From Lachnospiraceae bacterium (GTDB lineage Bacteria > Bacillota > Clostridia > Lachnospirales > Lachnospiraceae), in assembly GCA_004558185.1 (NCBI GenBank), contig SFDP01000004.1:8757-72756 (forward strand): DNA of 64,000 bases. Direction: 5' to 3'. The notes beneath the pieces were generated by a model. That model searched no databases. It was not told where the DNA came from and saw only the letters and a list, made by a program, of their open reading frames with translations. Below, piece by piece: positions 25,148 through 35,892 of the stretch (positions within the stretch are counted from its first letter, which is position 1; every line of letters begins with the position of its first letter). The translations under genes were made by a program, and so were the position numbers.

Positions 25148-26104
25148 ATGAAGGTGGCAAAGAACCAGGCTTTTTTCATTGGAGCTCAGACGAATGAACA
25201 GGCAAAGGCAGATGAAACAAAGAGATCGAAAAAGAACAACGTATTCGCTGGAAGTATGAATGAAGACTTACTTCCCGACGGTATTCTGGAAAAGAAGAAA
25301 GAGGCACAGAAGAAAGCTATGCAGGTCGTAGGCGATGCCTGGAAGGGTGATCGTAAGATTGATGAAGATTTGCAGCAAAGAAGAGACCTGATCAATGCTT
25401 TGGAGGAAGAAAATAAAGAGCTTTTGGCTGAGGTCAGTGGAATCAGTCGGAGACAGGAAGAGCTGAAGCAGCAGTATGGGATCACGGAGGACAGCAAAGA
25501 ACAGCAGGATTTAGAGCTGCTTCTTCGGGAAAAGAAGATGCTTGAGCCTGGTTCAAAGGAAAAGCTGACCGAGGAAGAGCTTCAGTATGTACAAAAACTC
25601 AAGGCAGAGGGACTTACAGAGTACCAGAAGCGTCAAATAGAGCTGGACAGCGAAAAGAGCCACTATCAAAGCATTATAGACAAGAATAAGGATAGAATAA
25701 TTGAAGAAAATGCGATTATTCGTGGAGTGAAGCTGGAAAGATTAAAGAGAGATCCCATGGTAAAGGCTCAGAAGGAGGCAGAGGAAATTAAAGAGGCGGC
25801 TACCGATGAAATAATGGGTATGCTGATTGAGGCTGCCAGGGATCATATTGATGAAAAGAGTGAGGAAGCTCAGGAAAAAGCCGATAAGCTGGAAGAACAG
25901 CAGGAAAAAATGGAAGAATTCATTGAGGCGCAGAAAGAAAAAAGGGAGGAAACAGATAAACTTCTGGAGAAAATGCCGGTGGAAGAGATGGTTGAGCTGG
26001 ACCAGCTAAAGGATGAGGTAAAGCAGGAGGTGCAGAAGATCGTCAACGACATGAAGCTGGTGGTTGAGGATATTAAAGGCGCTATGGTAGATAAAACCCT
26101 GTAA
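25148..26104 (+). CDS. Coiled-coil protein of unknown function
   Basis: A 318-residue, highly charged, almost entirely helical protein. A short non-coiled N-terminus with FFIGAQT and NNVFAGSMN motifs is followed by long coiled coils (about 45-110 and 150-310) rich in Glu and Lys. There is no signal peptide or membrane helix, so it is probably cytoplasmic. AGGAGGATAGAGG is its SD. It stands alone: the asnA unit diverges on its left and a terminator follows at 26147. The sequence looks like a family found as hypothetical proteins in related Clostridia; I recognise no function. Confidence 0.75.
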   Translation: MKVAKNQAFFIGAQTNEQAKADETKRSKKNNVFAGSMNEDLLPDGILEKKKEAQKKAMQVVGDAWKGDRKIDEDLQQRRDLINALEEENKELLAEVSGISRRQEELKQQYGITEDSKEQQDLELLLREKKMLEPGSKEKLTEEELQYVQKLKAEGLTEYQKRQIELDSEKSHYQSIIDKNKDRIIEENAIIRGVKLERLKRDPMVKAQKEAEEIKEAATDEIMGMLIEAARDHIDEKSEEAQEKADKLEEQQEKMEEFIEAQKEKREETDKLLEKMPVEEMVELDQLKDEVKQEVQKIVNDMKLVVEDIKGAMVDKTL

Positions 26105-26146
26105 GCTCAGAACTGATCAATGCCTATATCGGATATGACTTGCTTT

Positions 26147-26183
26147 GGCAGGAGATTGCTTGTGATTCTCCTGCCGCTTTTTT
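26147..26183 (+). terminator. Terminator after the coiled-coil gene
   Basis: GGCAGGAGA (26147-26155) pairs with TCTCCTGCC (26167-26175), followed by GC and TTTTTT (26178-26183). Confidence 0.88.
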
Positions 26184-26204
26184 ATGCGCAAGAAAGATGT
26201 TGAC

Positions 26205-26237
26205 AAAGGGGCTATCTATTTTCCCGACAGCCCCTTT
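26205..26237 (-). terminator. Terminator of the hsd operon
   Basis: On the minus strand AAAGGGGCT (26237-26229) pairs with AGCCCCTTT (26213-26205) around a 15-nt loop, 10 bp after the hsdR stop. The T-run is short (TTTG), so termination may be partial. Confidence 0.6.
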
Positions 26238-26247
26238 TAGATAAAAT

Positions 26248-29200
26248 TTACTCATCCGTTTTCCCATACGGAGCAGATTCTTCCGCTACCATCATATAGG
26301 TTGGCTCAAATTCATAAATGACTGATTTTTCTTCAGCTTTGAACTCTGCAATTCCAAGTCCGAAGTATTTTTCAAAGAACGCTTTCATTTTTTCAATGAC
26401 ACCTTGCTTCTTCTTGGCTCTGCCACCACCACCGAAGCGTGATACAGGAGGCATTAGCTTGTCAATCTCTGTTCCAGTCGTTTTCAATGCTCCATCACGG
26501 AACACATTGGCAACAAACTTTCTGGTTTCTTCCGGCTTCAACTTTTCACTTGTGATGATTTCAGTCAAGTCGGCTTCTTCCTGTTCCAGAACAAATCTAC
26601 GCCAGTCGGTAGTAACCTTTGTGTCAACATTGACATGGCTGATAAACGCCTCGATAAGCTCTTTCTTGCTACGGAGCTGCATACTCGCATCAACCGCTTT
26701 GCGGATAGAAGCAAGAATTTCTTTATCTTCGCAGTTGCCCTCGTGGTATCTCTCAACCAACATCAATATGTAGTCGATATTGATTTCCACTTGCTTGATA
26801 AGCTCGATTTCAAATTCTATATCGTCCGTAATATCTTCCTTTTCAGCATCGCCTTTTTTGCGGTACTTATCATAGAGGTCAAGATAGATGCTCTGATAAT
26901 TCTGCAAATCCCTTGAGGCGATGCTGTCCATTTCTTCAAACTGGTCAAAGGACGAAAGAATATTTCTCATGCTGAGGATAGTACCAAACAGTCTGATAAA
27001 ATCTTTCTCTGCCTGTTCTCCAACAATCTGAGTACCGAGAGGATATTCTGTTTCCAATTTTTCAAGCAAATCAACATAGCCAGGATGATACTTGCCGTTG
27101 TTATCCTCGTAGCCGTTCCAGTAATCATTGAAGCTCTTTAGAAGCACAATGCCGCTTGCGTTCTTATCGCCAAAGAGGGCGATTGCATCGTCTGTGGCTT
27201 TCTGCAAATCACGGAAGCAGACAATGTTGCCGTAGGTTTTAACGGAGTTCAGAATTCGGTTGGTTCTGGAATAGGCTTGAATCAGTCCGTGCATTTTCAG
27301 ATTTTTGTCCACCCATAAGGTGTTGAGCGTTGTGGCATCGAAGCCTGTGAGGAACATATTCACAACAATCAGCAAATCCACTTCACGGTCCTTCACTCGC
27401 ATAGACAAATCCTTGTAATAGTTCTGGAACTTATCCGAGGAAGTATCAAAGTTTGTGTTGAACGCAGCATTGTAATCCCCAATTGCACTGTCAAGAAAAT
27501 CACGAGAAGTCTGGTCAAGGGCATCGGTATCGAAGCCTTCTTCTTGCAAAACATCTTCGGGGTCTTCCTCATTTGCGGCATAGCTGAAAATCGTGGCAAT
27601 CGTAAACTGACGGTGGCTCTCTGCAATCTGTCTCTGGAACTCCTTGTAATACTTCATTGCCGTAGGAATGGAGCTGACAGCGAACATGGCATTAAAGCCT
27701 GCCATGCGTTTGCCCTTCAAGGAGTAGAAGCTGTTGCGTTTGGTTTTCTGGTCGAAATGCTCCAGAGTGTACTTGACGATTTCTCGAATACGCTCCGGCG
27801 CACCCATAGCCTTTTCAATATCAATGGCAGAAACATTCTTGTCCTTGATGTCCTCCTTTTCCTTAACTGTGTTCACATAGTCGATGCGGAAAGGAAGAAC
27901 ATTGCCGTCATTGATTGCATCCACAATCGTGTAAGTGTGGAGCTGGTCGCCAAAGGTCTGCGGTGTGGTCAGCATTTCCATGTGCTTTCCTTTTCCGGCA
28001 TTGACGGCAAAAATCGGTGTGCCTGTAAATCCGAACAGATGATATTTCTTGAACGCCTTTACGATTTTGGCGTGCATATCTCCGAACTGACTGCGGTGGC
28101 ACTCGTCAAAGATGATAACGCAATGCTTGTTGAACATCTCATGTCCTTTGTTCTTGGTCACGAAGTTATCCAACTTCTGAATAGTCGTGATGATGATTTT
28201 ATACTGGTGGTAGCCGCCTTTTTCGTCTCTGTCCTCAAGCTGTCTCTGCAATACTCTTGTAGAAGCGTTGCTGTTGGCAGAGCCTTTTTCAAAGCGGTCA
28301 TATTCTTTCATGGTTTGATAGTCAAGGTCTTTTCTATCAACCACGAACAGAACCTTATCCACGTAAGGGAGTGCGGATGCAAGCTGTGCGGTCTTGAAAG
28401 AGGTCAGCGTTTTTCCGCTTCCCGTGGTATGCCAGATATAACCTCCTGCATCAATCGTCCCCATCTTCTTATAGTTGGTCGAAACCTCGATGCGGTTCAG
28501 AATACGCTCAGTTGCTGCAATCTGATATGGTCTCATAACCATCAGAATTTCTTCGGTTGTAAAAACACAATACTTGGTCAGTACGTTCAGAATAGTGTGC
28601 TTGGCAAGGAATGTTTTCGTAAAATCAATGAGATCTGCAATTACCTTATTGTTGCCATCTGCCCAGAAAGAAGTAAACTCAAAGCTGTTGCTTGTTTTCT
28701 TCGATTTCTGTTTTGCAGATCCGCCCATTTCCTTGATGTGGCTGTTTCGGGTGGTGTTGGAATAATACTTGGTATGCGTTCCATTGGAGATAATGAAAAT
28801 CTGCACATACTCATACAAGCCGCTTGCCGCCCAAAAGCTATCTCGCTGATAGCGTTTGATCTGGTTAAAGGCTTCCCGGATGGCAACGCCACGGCGTTTC
28901 AGCTCCACATGGACAAGGGGCAGACCATTGACAAGAATGGTCACATCATAGCGTGTGTCGTGGTTGCCCTCGGTCTCCACATACTGGTTGATAACCTGCA
29001 AACAGTTATTGTGAATGTTCTTTTTGTTGATGAGCTGAATATTCTTGGAAGTTCCATCATCCCTGCGAAGAACCTTTACATGGTCAGTCTGGATGGTACG
29101 GGTCTTTTCAACGATACCCTCGTTAGCATTGGCAAGCGTTTCCGTGAAGAAACGCTGCCATTCACCATCGGAAAATGTAATGCCGTTCAGAAGCTCCAGC

Positions 29201-29397
29201 TGCTGTCTGAGGTTGGCAATCAGACCGGTTTCGTCATGGATGGTAAGATACGTATAACCCTGTTCGGTCAGCAGGCGGATAAATTCCTTTTCAAGAGCCG
29301 CTTCGCTCTGGAAACTGTCTGATCGTGCGCTTTCCGGCGTATATTCAGCCACGACGGTACTTTCATTGCTTGCGGCAATGATGTTGTAAGTGCTCAT
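26248..29397 (-). CDS. hsdR: Type I restriction endonuclease, R (HsdR) subunit
   Basis: A 1049-residue motor-nuclease. An N-terminal PD-(D/E)xK nuclease is visible as RYDVTILVNG followed by LVHVELKRRG. The SF2 translocase has Walker A HTTGSGKTLTSF, DECH in IIFDECHRSQFG, GFTGTPIF and a C-terminal helicase half (LLIVVNMFLTGFDATTLNTLW). With HsdM and HsdS it cuts DNA lacking the methyl mark after ATP-driven translocation. SD AAGGAGG precedes the ATG. It is the last gene of a minus-strand operon. No frame disruption is visible, so it should be active. Confidence 0.95.
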   Translation of the reverse strand: MSTYNIIAASNESTVVAEYTPESARSDSFQSEAALEKEFIRLLTEQGYTYLTIHDETGLIANLRQQLELLNGITFSDGEWQRFFTETLANANEGIVEKTRTIQTDHVKVLRRDDGTSKNIQLINKKNIHNNCLQVINQYVETEGNHDTRYDVTILVNGLPLVHVELKRRGVAIREAFNQIKRYQRDSFWAASGLYEYVQIFIISNGTHTKYYSNTTRNSHIKEMGGSAKQKSKKTSNSFEFTSFWADGNNKVIADLIDFTKTFLAKHTILNVLTKYCVFTTEEILMVMRPYQIAATERILNRIEVSTNYKKMGTIDAGGYIWHTTGSGKTLTSFKTAQLASALPYVDKVLFVVDRKDLDYQTMKEYDRFEKGSANSNASTRVLQRQLEDRDEKGGYHQYKIIITTIQKLDNFVTKNKGHEMFNKHCVIIFDECHRSQFGDMHAKIVKAFKKYHLFGFTGTPIFAVNAGKGKHMEMLTTPQTFGDQLHTYTIVDAINDGNVLPFRIDYVNTVKEKEDIKDKNVSAIDIEKAMGAPERIREIVKYTLEHFDQKTKRNSFYSLKGKRMAGFNAMFAVSSIPTAMKYYKEFQRQIAESHRQFTIATIFSYAANEEDPEDVLQEEGFDTDALDQTSRDFLDSAIGDYNAAFNTNFDTSSDKFQNYYKDLSMRVKDREVDLLIVVNMFLTGFDATTLNTLWVDKNLKMHGLIQAYSRTNRILNSVKTYGNIVCFRDLQKATDDAIALFGDKNASGIVLLKSFNDYWNGYEDNNGKYHPGYVDLLEKLETEYPLGTQIVGEQAEKDFIRLFGTILSMRNILSSFDQFEEMDSIASRDLQNYQSIYLDLYDKYRKKGDAEKEDITDDIEFEIELIKQVEINIDYILMLVERYHEGNCEDKEILASIRKAVDASMQLRSKKELIEAFISHVNVDTKVTTDWRRFVLEQEEADLTEIITSEKLKPEETRKFVANVFRDGALKTTGTEIDKLMPPVSRFGGGGRAKKKQGVIEKMKAFFEKYFGLGIAEFKAEEKSVIYEFEPTYMMVAEESAPYGKTDE

Positions 29398-29418
29398 GCG
29401 ACATCCTCCTTAGTTTTC

Positions 29419-29949
29419 TTACTGCTTTTTGAAAATCAGCAGTTTATTTCTATAATATTCATATTGCTTTGTTCGTGCTTCAATCTCTGCCGGAAGTCCA
29501 ATGTTCAAGTCGTTGCATAGTCCGTCAAATTTATCGAGCAAGGCAACAATACGGTTTTGCTCTCCGATTGTAGGTACAGGAAGTTCAATTTTTCCAAGAG
29601 CTTCTCCGCTAACATGAGGAACTCCTGCACCACGTTTCATAGAGTTCAATGTGGCTTCGATATTCTTCAATACATAGTATAGATATTTCGCTGTTGTGAG
29701 ACCCGCTTTTTCTTCATAACCGAAGCCGTCTGTTACAAAGATAGGTTGATTCCAGTAAGAAACAAAACCGGCAGATGCGCCACTTCTTGCTACCACGACA
29801 ATCTCGCCATCATGGTTTGCTCTATCAATATAATAGGCTGGTTCTTGTCCTCCGAGAATAACCGGAATATCGCCCTCGCAGGTACTTTTCTTTGTGATAT
29901 ATTCTCCTCTGAATACATTCGCAATTTCGCTCAATGGTAAATAAATCAC
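29419..29949 (-). CDS. Half-length HsdS-like specificity gene (third target-recognition domain)
   Basis: A 176-residue open frame comprising one target-recognition domain (about 1-125) and one conserved helical repeat (VPTIGEQNRIVALLDKFDGL through EIEARTKQYEYYRNKLL). Its first codon would be GTG at 29949, but no SD stands at a proper distance. The frame is open upstream across the (AAGC) tract of hsdS, so it is best seen as a silent extension joined to hsdS when the tract length changes. The conserved part closely parallels the end of the full HsdS (LPAEIEAREKQYEFYRD). It lies 21 bp before hsdR. Confidence 0.8.
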   Translation of the reverse strand: MIYLPLSEIANVFRGEYITKKSTCEGDIPVILGGQEPAYYIDRANHDGEIVVVARSGASAGFVSYWNQPIFVTDGFGYEEKAGLTTAKYLYYVLKNIEATLNSMKRGAGVPHVSGEALGKIELPVPTIGEQNRIVALLDKFDGLCNDLNIGLPAEIEARTKQYEYYRNKLLIFKKQ

Positions 29950-29983
29950 TCCGAAAACATATTGACAGAGTTTAATTAAGGCA

Positions 29984-31239
<1,256 letters not shown>

Positions 31240-31243
<4 letters not shown>

Positions 31244-32304
31244 TCTGTGTCACCGCCTTCCTCTATTTGGAGTGGATGCTGCATATAGAAGACCGCTTTC
31301 TGCCGTTCAATTTCCTGTTTCAGCTGCTCCTTGGTAGGCAGATACGTCAGATATTTCGACATAAACAGCCTGTCGTTATCATGCAGTACAGAATAACGGG
31401 CAATATCCTCGTCTGTTTCTGAACATAGTAAAATACCAATGGTCGGATTGTCTCCGGCAGTACGCTTCAGTTCGTCATACATACGGACATACATATCAAT
31501 TTGTCCCACATCCTGATGGGTTATTTTGCCCATCTTCAAATCAACCAGTACATAACATTTTAGTTCAATATTATAGAAAACCAGGTCAATATAATAATCT
31601 TCCGTTTCTGTAACGATATGCTGTTGTCTTGCCACAAACGCAAATCCTCTTCCCATTTCCATAAGAAAGTCACGAATATGGGACAAAATGGCAGATTCCA
31701 AATCACTTTCCAGATAGCTGTCCTCGTTCTTAAATCCAAGGAACTCTGCAACAACAGGGCTTTTCACAAGCTCGAACTGTGTCTTGGAAATTTGAGCATT
31801 TTTCCGCTTCATTTCAGCGATAACGGCTTCCTTTTTCGGAGCCTGCAACAAGCGGTAATAATACTGTGTGCTGATATTGCGGTCAAGCATTCTCACATTC
31901 CAGTTTTCGTGAGCAGCTTCGCTCATGTACCAAACTCTGGCATCCTCGTCCGGCACTCGCAAAAGACTGCGAAAATGTGTCCAAGTCAGATTGTGAACGC
32001 ATGAGTTCACAATTTCGATATCCGGAAAGCATTGATAAAATTTGCGAAAATACTGGAGATTTCTTTTAGAATAACTTTTTCCGTATTCCCTGGTCAGTTC
32101 TTCCGCCAGCGCATCCATCATGGCTGTGCCGTATTCGGCTCGCTGATTGCCGTTCTGCTCCTGTTCCACAATGCGTTTGCCCACATTCCAATAAGTCATT
32201 ACCATTGCACGGCTTGTGGCATTGTATGCGCTCTCCATACCAGAGGAAATAATGCCCTTTACATCATCAATAACTGATTGGTAAATTGTCAGATCATTTG
32301 CCAT
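31240..32304 (-). CDS. DUF1016 (YhcG-type) PD-(D/E)xK nuclease-domain protein within the RM operon
   Basis: A 354-residue protein. The N-terminal helical DUF1016_N part has YWNVGKRIVEQEQ and YGKSYSKRNLQYFRKFY. The C-terminal PD-(D/E)xK-like nuclease domain has DYYIDLVFYNIELKCYVLVDLK, giving the D and the ExK-type D-L-K strand. The family often accompanies type I RM loci, but its role is not settled; protection, modulation and repair have been considered. GAGG stands seven bases before the ATG at 32304, and an ATG at 32310 overlapping the hsdM stop is possible. It is translationally coupled to both neighbours. Confidence 0.88.
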
Positions 32305-32306
32305 AA

Positions 32307-33869
32307 TCATACCTCGATTTCTGCGATAATCTTCGCAATTTCATCACGGAGAACCTGTTCACGTGCAACGATTTCCTCAATCTCGGCATTGAGCTTCACA
32401 ATGTCTATTTTCTCTCTGGTGTCCTCTGCTTCAACATAGATGGATACAGAAAGATTGTAGTCATTTTCCGCAATTTCCTCATAGCTTGCCAAATGGGAGA
32501 AATGCGCTTCCTCCGCACGCTTGGCAAAAGTCTCCACAATTCTGTCCATGTTCGCCTGCGTTAGCTTATTATTATTCGTAACTTTAATGCACTCGCCCGT
32601 AGCATCAATGAACAGTGTCTTGTTGTCGGCTTTACCTTTCTTCAGAACCATAATGCAAGTAGCAATGGAAGTGCCGAAGAACAGATTGCTCGGCAACTGA
32701 ATAATGCAGTCGATAAAGTTATTGTCAATCAGATATTTTCTGATTTTCTGTTCAGCACCGCCACGGTACATAATACCGGGGAAGCAGACGATAGCCGCCG
32801 TTCCGTCTGTTGCAAGCCAAGAAAGAGAGTGCATGATAAACGCAAGGTCAGCCTTGGACTTCGGTGCAAGAACGCCAGCCGGAGAGAAACGAGGGTCGTT
32901 AATCAGCAGAGGGTTATCATCGCCAGCCCATTTTATAGAATACGGAGGATTGGAAACGATCAGCTCAAACGGTTCGTCATCCCAATGCTGCGGTGCGGTC
33001 AGCGTGTCCTCACAAGCAATATCGAACTTATCAAAACCAACATCATGCAGGAACATATTGATACGGCAGAGGTTATATGTAGTGATATTGATTTCCTGTC
33101 CGTAAAAGCCGTTTCTGACAGCATCTTTGCCGAGAACTTTTTCGGCTTTCAGAAGCAGGGAGCCGGATCCACACGCAGGGTCATAGACCTTATTGATTTC
33201 TGTTTTTCCAACTGTACCAAGTCTGGTAAGCAGTTCAGAAACATCGGCAGGAGTAAAGAACTCACCGCCGGATTTACCTGCACCCGATGCATACATGGTC
33301 ATCAGATATTCATAGGCATCACCAAAGGCATCAATGTCATGGTCTTTTACATCTCCAAGGTTCATATCGGCTACACCATGCAGAAGTTTTGCAAGGCGTT
33401 CGTTTCTCTTTGCAACGGTAGAACCAAGTTTGTTGCTATTCACATCAAAATCATCGAACAATCCAGCGAAGCTGCTTTCAGAGGAAGAACCTTTTGCAGA
33501 TGCTTCGATATGGTTGAACACACGCTCCAAGGTCTCATTCAGATTTTCATCATTGTTTGCTCTGAGATTTACACTGCAGAACAGTTCAGACGGCAGAATG
33601 AAAAAGCCTTTTTCTTCAACCAGTCCCTCACGGGCTTCCTCTGCTTCATCGTCGGACATCTTTGCGTAATCAAAATCAGTATTACCGGAATCCTGCTCTC
33701 CAGCATTGATATAGTTGGTCAGATTTTCAGAGATATATCTGTAAAACATTGTGCCAAGGACATAGTTCTTGAAGTCCCAACCGTCCACGGCACCACGAAG
33801 CTCATCTGCGATTGCCCATATCGCACGGTGCAGCTCGTCACGCTCTTGTTCTTTCTTTGTATCAATCAT
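32307..33869 (-). CDS. hsdM: Type I restriction-modification DNA methyltransferase subunit HsdM
   Basis: A 520-residue N6-adenine methyltransferase. An N-terminal HsdM helical domain (IWAIADELRGAVDGWDFKNYVLG) is followed by GEFFTPADVSELL, AdoMet motif I DPACGSGSLLLKA and catalytic motif IV NPPY in LIVSNPPYSIKW. The ATG at 33869 has AAGGAG ten bases upstream; the longer frame to 33950 runs into the preceding gene. It overlaps the XRE regulator stop by eight bases. Together with HsdS it methylates the target site. Confidence 0.95.
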   Translation of the reverse strand: MIDTKKEQERDELHRAIWAIADELRGAVDGWDFKNYVLGTMFYRYISENLTNYINAGEQDSGNTDFDYAKMSDDEAEEAREGLVEEKGFFILPSELFCSVNLRANNDENLNETLERVFNHIEASAKGSSSESSFAGLFDDFDVNSNKLGSTVAKRNERLAKLLHGVADMNLGDVKDHDIDAFGDAYEYLMTMYASGAGKSGGEFFTPADVSELLTRLGTVGKTEINKVYDPACGSGSLLLKAEKVLGKDAVRNGFYGQEINITTYNLCRINMFLHDVGFDKFDIACEDTLTAPQHWDDEPFELIVSNPPYSIKWAGDDNPLLINDPRFSPAGVLAPKSKADLAFIMHSLSWLATDGTAAIVCFPGIMYRGGAEQKIRKYLIDNNFIDCIIQLPSNLFFGTSIATCIMVLKKGKADNKTLFIDATGECIKVTNNNKLTQANMDRIVETFAKRAEEAHFSHLASYEEIAENDYNLSVSIYVEAEDTREKIDIVKLNAEIEEIVAREQVLRDEIAKIIAEIEV

Positions 33870-34089
33870 GTTTTTCCTGCTCCTTTTTATCAGGTATAAA
33901 TTCCAGAATATCGTCAACGCCACAATCGAGGGCATAGCAAATTCTTTCAATACTATCTAATGCCACATAGTTGTCACGCTTCAATCTGGTAATAATGTTT
34001 GCGCTAAAGCCGCCTTTTTCCATAAGTTCGGCGTTAGTCATGCCTTTATCAATGAGAAGATGGAACAGTTTCTTATAACTTACTGCCAC
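33862..34089 (-). CDS. XRE-family transcriptional regulator of the hsd operon
   Basis: A 75-residue single-domain helix-turn-helix protein (VSYKKLFHLLIDKGMTNAEL, FSANIITRLKR, SIERICYALDCGVDDILEF). The start is taken as GTG at 34089; a longer frame reaches 34149 but would begin in the promoter. It is the first gene of the operon and overlaps hsdM. A perfect TCACG-CGTGA palindrome in the spacer of the promoter is a likely autoregulatory operator, as for controller proteins of RM systems. Confidence 0.85.
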   Translation of the reverse strand: MAVSYKKLFHLLIDKGMTNAELMEKGGFSANIITRLKRDNYVALDSIERICYALDCGVDDILEFIPDKKEQEKHD

Positions 34090-34120
34090 TATTTCGCCCC
34101 CCCTTTTCGTTTTACTTATT

Positions 34121-34149
34121 ATTATATCACGCAAACGTGAGAAAATCAA
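34121..34149 (-). promoter_or_regulatory. Promoter of the hsd operon with palindromic operator
   Basis: On the minus strand: -35 TTGATT (34149-34144), 17-bp spacer, -10 TATAAT (34126-34121). The spacer contains TCACGCAAACGTGA (34127-34140), a perfect 5-bp inverted repeat with a four-base centre. A repressor bound there would block polymerase directly. Confidence 0.8.
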
Positions 34150-34265
34150 TGAATGGTCAAGATATTCGAATTATATTCCATTCCATTCCATCCATTCCCG
34201 TCCTATCCAGTCCTACAACAGATAAGATAGAAATGGATCAGTATCACTATAATCAGTATTATTAC

Positions 34266-34305
34266 ATTGTGCTTTTGACAACTCTTGAATTGTCAAAAGC
34301 ACAAT
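34266..34305. repeat. Perfect 16-bp inverted repeat between the divergent hsd and repair promoters
   Basis: ATTGTGCTTTTGACAA (34266-34281) and TTGTCAAAAGCACAAT (34290-34305) are exact complements around an eight-base loop. No T-run follows on either strand. It may be an operator or a structure marking the edge of the RM island. To its left, 34170-34205 is a degenerate ATTCC pentamer run. Confidence 0.7.
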
Positions 34306-34353
34306 TCAAGAACTTTCCAAATGGCAATTCTGCTCCGTTTTTCATTCCGGTAC

Positions 34354-34398
34354 TTTACAAAACCGAACATATGTACTATAATAAAAGAACAAACGTTC
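34354..34398 (+). promoter_or_regulatory. Sigma-A promoter with two LexA (SOS) boxes
   Basis: The -35 TTTACA (34354-34359) and perfect -10 TATAAT (34377-34382) are 17 bp apart. GAACAAACGTTC (34387-34398), just after the -10, fully matches the Gram-positive LexA core GAACN4GTTC. CGAACATATGTAC (34364-34376), filling the spacer, matches at all but one core base. The two centres are 22 bp apart, on the same face of the helix. Confidence 0.85.
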
Positions 34399-34445
34399 CT
34401 GTATCTTTTTAAATTTTTGGTGTACATAGAAAGGAAAAGAAACGA

Positions 34446-35795
34446 ATGGAGAAGATTATTGCTGCAAGCCATGGGGAGAAATTATCAGTCCATATTTTAG
34501 ATGATACCAGAACTTTGCAGCAAAAGCTGGCCATCCTTTCCGATGCAGCCAAATATGATGTGGCCTGCACATCCAGTGGGGTGGACAGAAAGGGAAGTAC
34601 AGGTGGAATGGGGAATTCCGTTGCATCGGGAATCTGCCATAGCTTCTCGGCAGACGGCAGGTGCATCAGTCTGCTGAAGATTCTGATGACCAACTGCTGC
34701 GTGTATGATTGCCGATACTGCCGAAACCGGGTCTCTAATGATATTGAACGGGCCATTTTCACACCGGAGGAGATTGCAGACCTGACGATGGAATTTTATC
34801 GAAGAAATTATATAGAAGGATTGTTTTTAAGCTCCGGCGTAATCGAAAGCCCTGATTATACGATGGAACTGCTTTATCGGACAATTTATCTGTTGAGAAA
34901 TGTACATCATTTTTATGGCTATATTCATGTAAAGGGGATTCCTGGAGCCAGTCCGCACCTGATTCAGCAAATAGGTTATCTGGTAGATAGAATGAGTGTG
35001 AATCTGGAGCTTCCTACGGCTCAGTCGCTTAAGAAGCTGGCTCCCAACAAGCATCGCAGGACAATTTTAACGCCTATGCGGCAGATACAGGAAGGAATCA
35101 GGGAAAATAAGCAGGAGCTGGTGGTTTACCGCCATGCTCCGCACTTCGTCAGCGGCGGCCAGTCTACCCAGATGATTATCGGGGCTACACCGGAAAGTGA
35201 TTATCAGATTATACAGGTGGCAGAAAGCCTTTATCAGAAGTTTCAGCTAAAGAGGGTTTTCTATTCTGCCTTTGTGAATGTCAATGAGGATAAACAGCTT
35301 CCGGCTCCGGCATCCGGGCCGCCGCTTTTACGGGAGCACAGGCTGTATCAGGCCGACTTTCTTCTGCGCTTTTATGGTTTTGAAGCGAAAGAGCTTCTTA
35401 GTGATAAGCGCCCTAACTTCAATGTCTTTTTAGATCCCAAGGCTGATTGGGCATTGCAGCATCTGGAGCTTTTTCCGGTAGAAATTAACCGGGCGCCTTA
35501 CGAGCTGCTGCTGCGTATTCCGGGGATTGGAGTGAAAAGTGCAAGGAGAATCGTGGGAGTCAGAAAAAATGGTATGCTGACTTTTCAGCATTTGAAAAAA
35601 ATTGGAGTGGTATTAAAAAGAGCACTATATTTCATTACCTGTAATGGAAAAATGATGTATCCTACTAAAATAGAAGAAGATTATATTACCCGTAATCTGT
35701 TAAATGTAAAGGAGCGCCTTCCCTTCGACCCCTCGGGGATTACTTACAGGCAGCTCAGCTTATTTGATGATAATGGAAAGGAAAATATTTGCTAA
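34446..35795 (+). CDS. Putative DNA modification/repair radical SAM protein (TIGR03916-type) with HhH domain
   Basis: A 449-residue protein. The radical SAM cluster motif C85xxxC89xxC92 is in NCCVYDCRYCRNR. A TIM-barrel-like core follows (LFLSSGVIESPDYTMELL). A C-terminal helix-hairpin-helix DNA-binding motif (INRAPYELLLRIPGIGVKSARRIV) is near residue 360. The combination is that of the rSAM proteins genetically linked to TIGR03915/uracil-DNA-glycosylase-like partners; here the partner is the next gene. The promoter carries LexA boxes, which supports a DNA-damage role. The chemistry is unknown. SD AAAGGAAAAG precedes the ATG. Confidence 0.9.
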   Translation: MEKIIAASHGEKLSVHILDDTRTLQQKLAILSDAAKYDVACTSSGVDRKGSTGGMGNSVASGICHSFSADGRCISLLKILMTNCCVYDCRYCRNRVSNDIERAIFTPEEIADLTMEFYRRNYIEGLFLSSGVIESPDYTMELLYRTIYLLRNVHHFYGYIHVKGIPGASPHLIQQIGYLVDRMSVNLELPTAQSLKKLAPNKHRRTILTPMRQIQEGIRENKQELVVYRHAPHFVSGGQSTQMIIGATPESDYQIIQVAESLYQKFQLKRVFYSAFVNVNEDKQLPAPASGPPLLREHRLYQADFLLRFYGFEAKELLSDKRPNFNVFLDPKADWALQHLELFPVEINRAPYELLLRIPGIGVKSARRIVGVRKNGMLTFQHLKKIGVVLKRALYFITCNGKMMYPTKIEEDYITRNLLNVKERLPFDPSGITYRQLSLFDDNGKENIC

Positions 35796-35826
35796 GAAGC
35801 ATTAAAACGATTAGGAATGAGGAGAA

Positions 35827-35853
35827 GGTTGAAAGAATTAGATTCTTTCAACC
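35827..35853 (+). other. Intra-operonic perfect hairpin
   Basis: GGTTGAAAGAAT (35827-35838) and ATTCTTTCAACC (35842-35853) form a perfect 12-bp stem with a three-base loop and no T-run, between the radical-SAM gene and its TIGR03915 partner. It could set relative expression or be a processing or stability element. Confidence 0.65.
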
Positions 35854-35892
35854 CGGGATCCCGATTGATGCACAAAGTCCCTGTGATTAAAT

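Noticed and set aside
27544..29322. A 592-codon plus-strand open frame opposite hsdR
   Set aside because: It is the antisense shadow of a long, well-supported hsdR frame; it has no SD, no recognisable domain, and the sequence reads as reverse-frame hsdR.
32829..33899. A 356-codon plus-strand open frame opposite hsdM
   Set aside because: Shadow of hsdM; no SD or domain.
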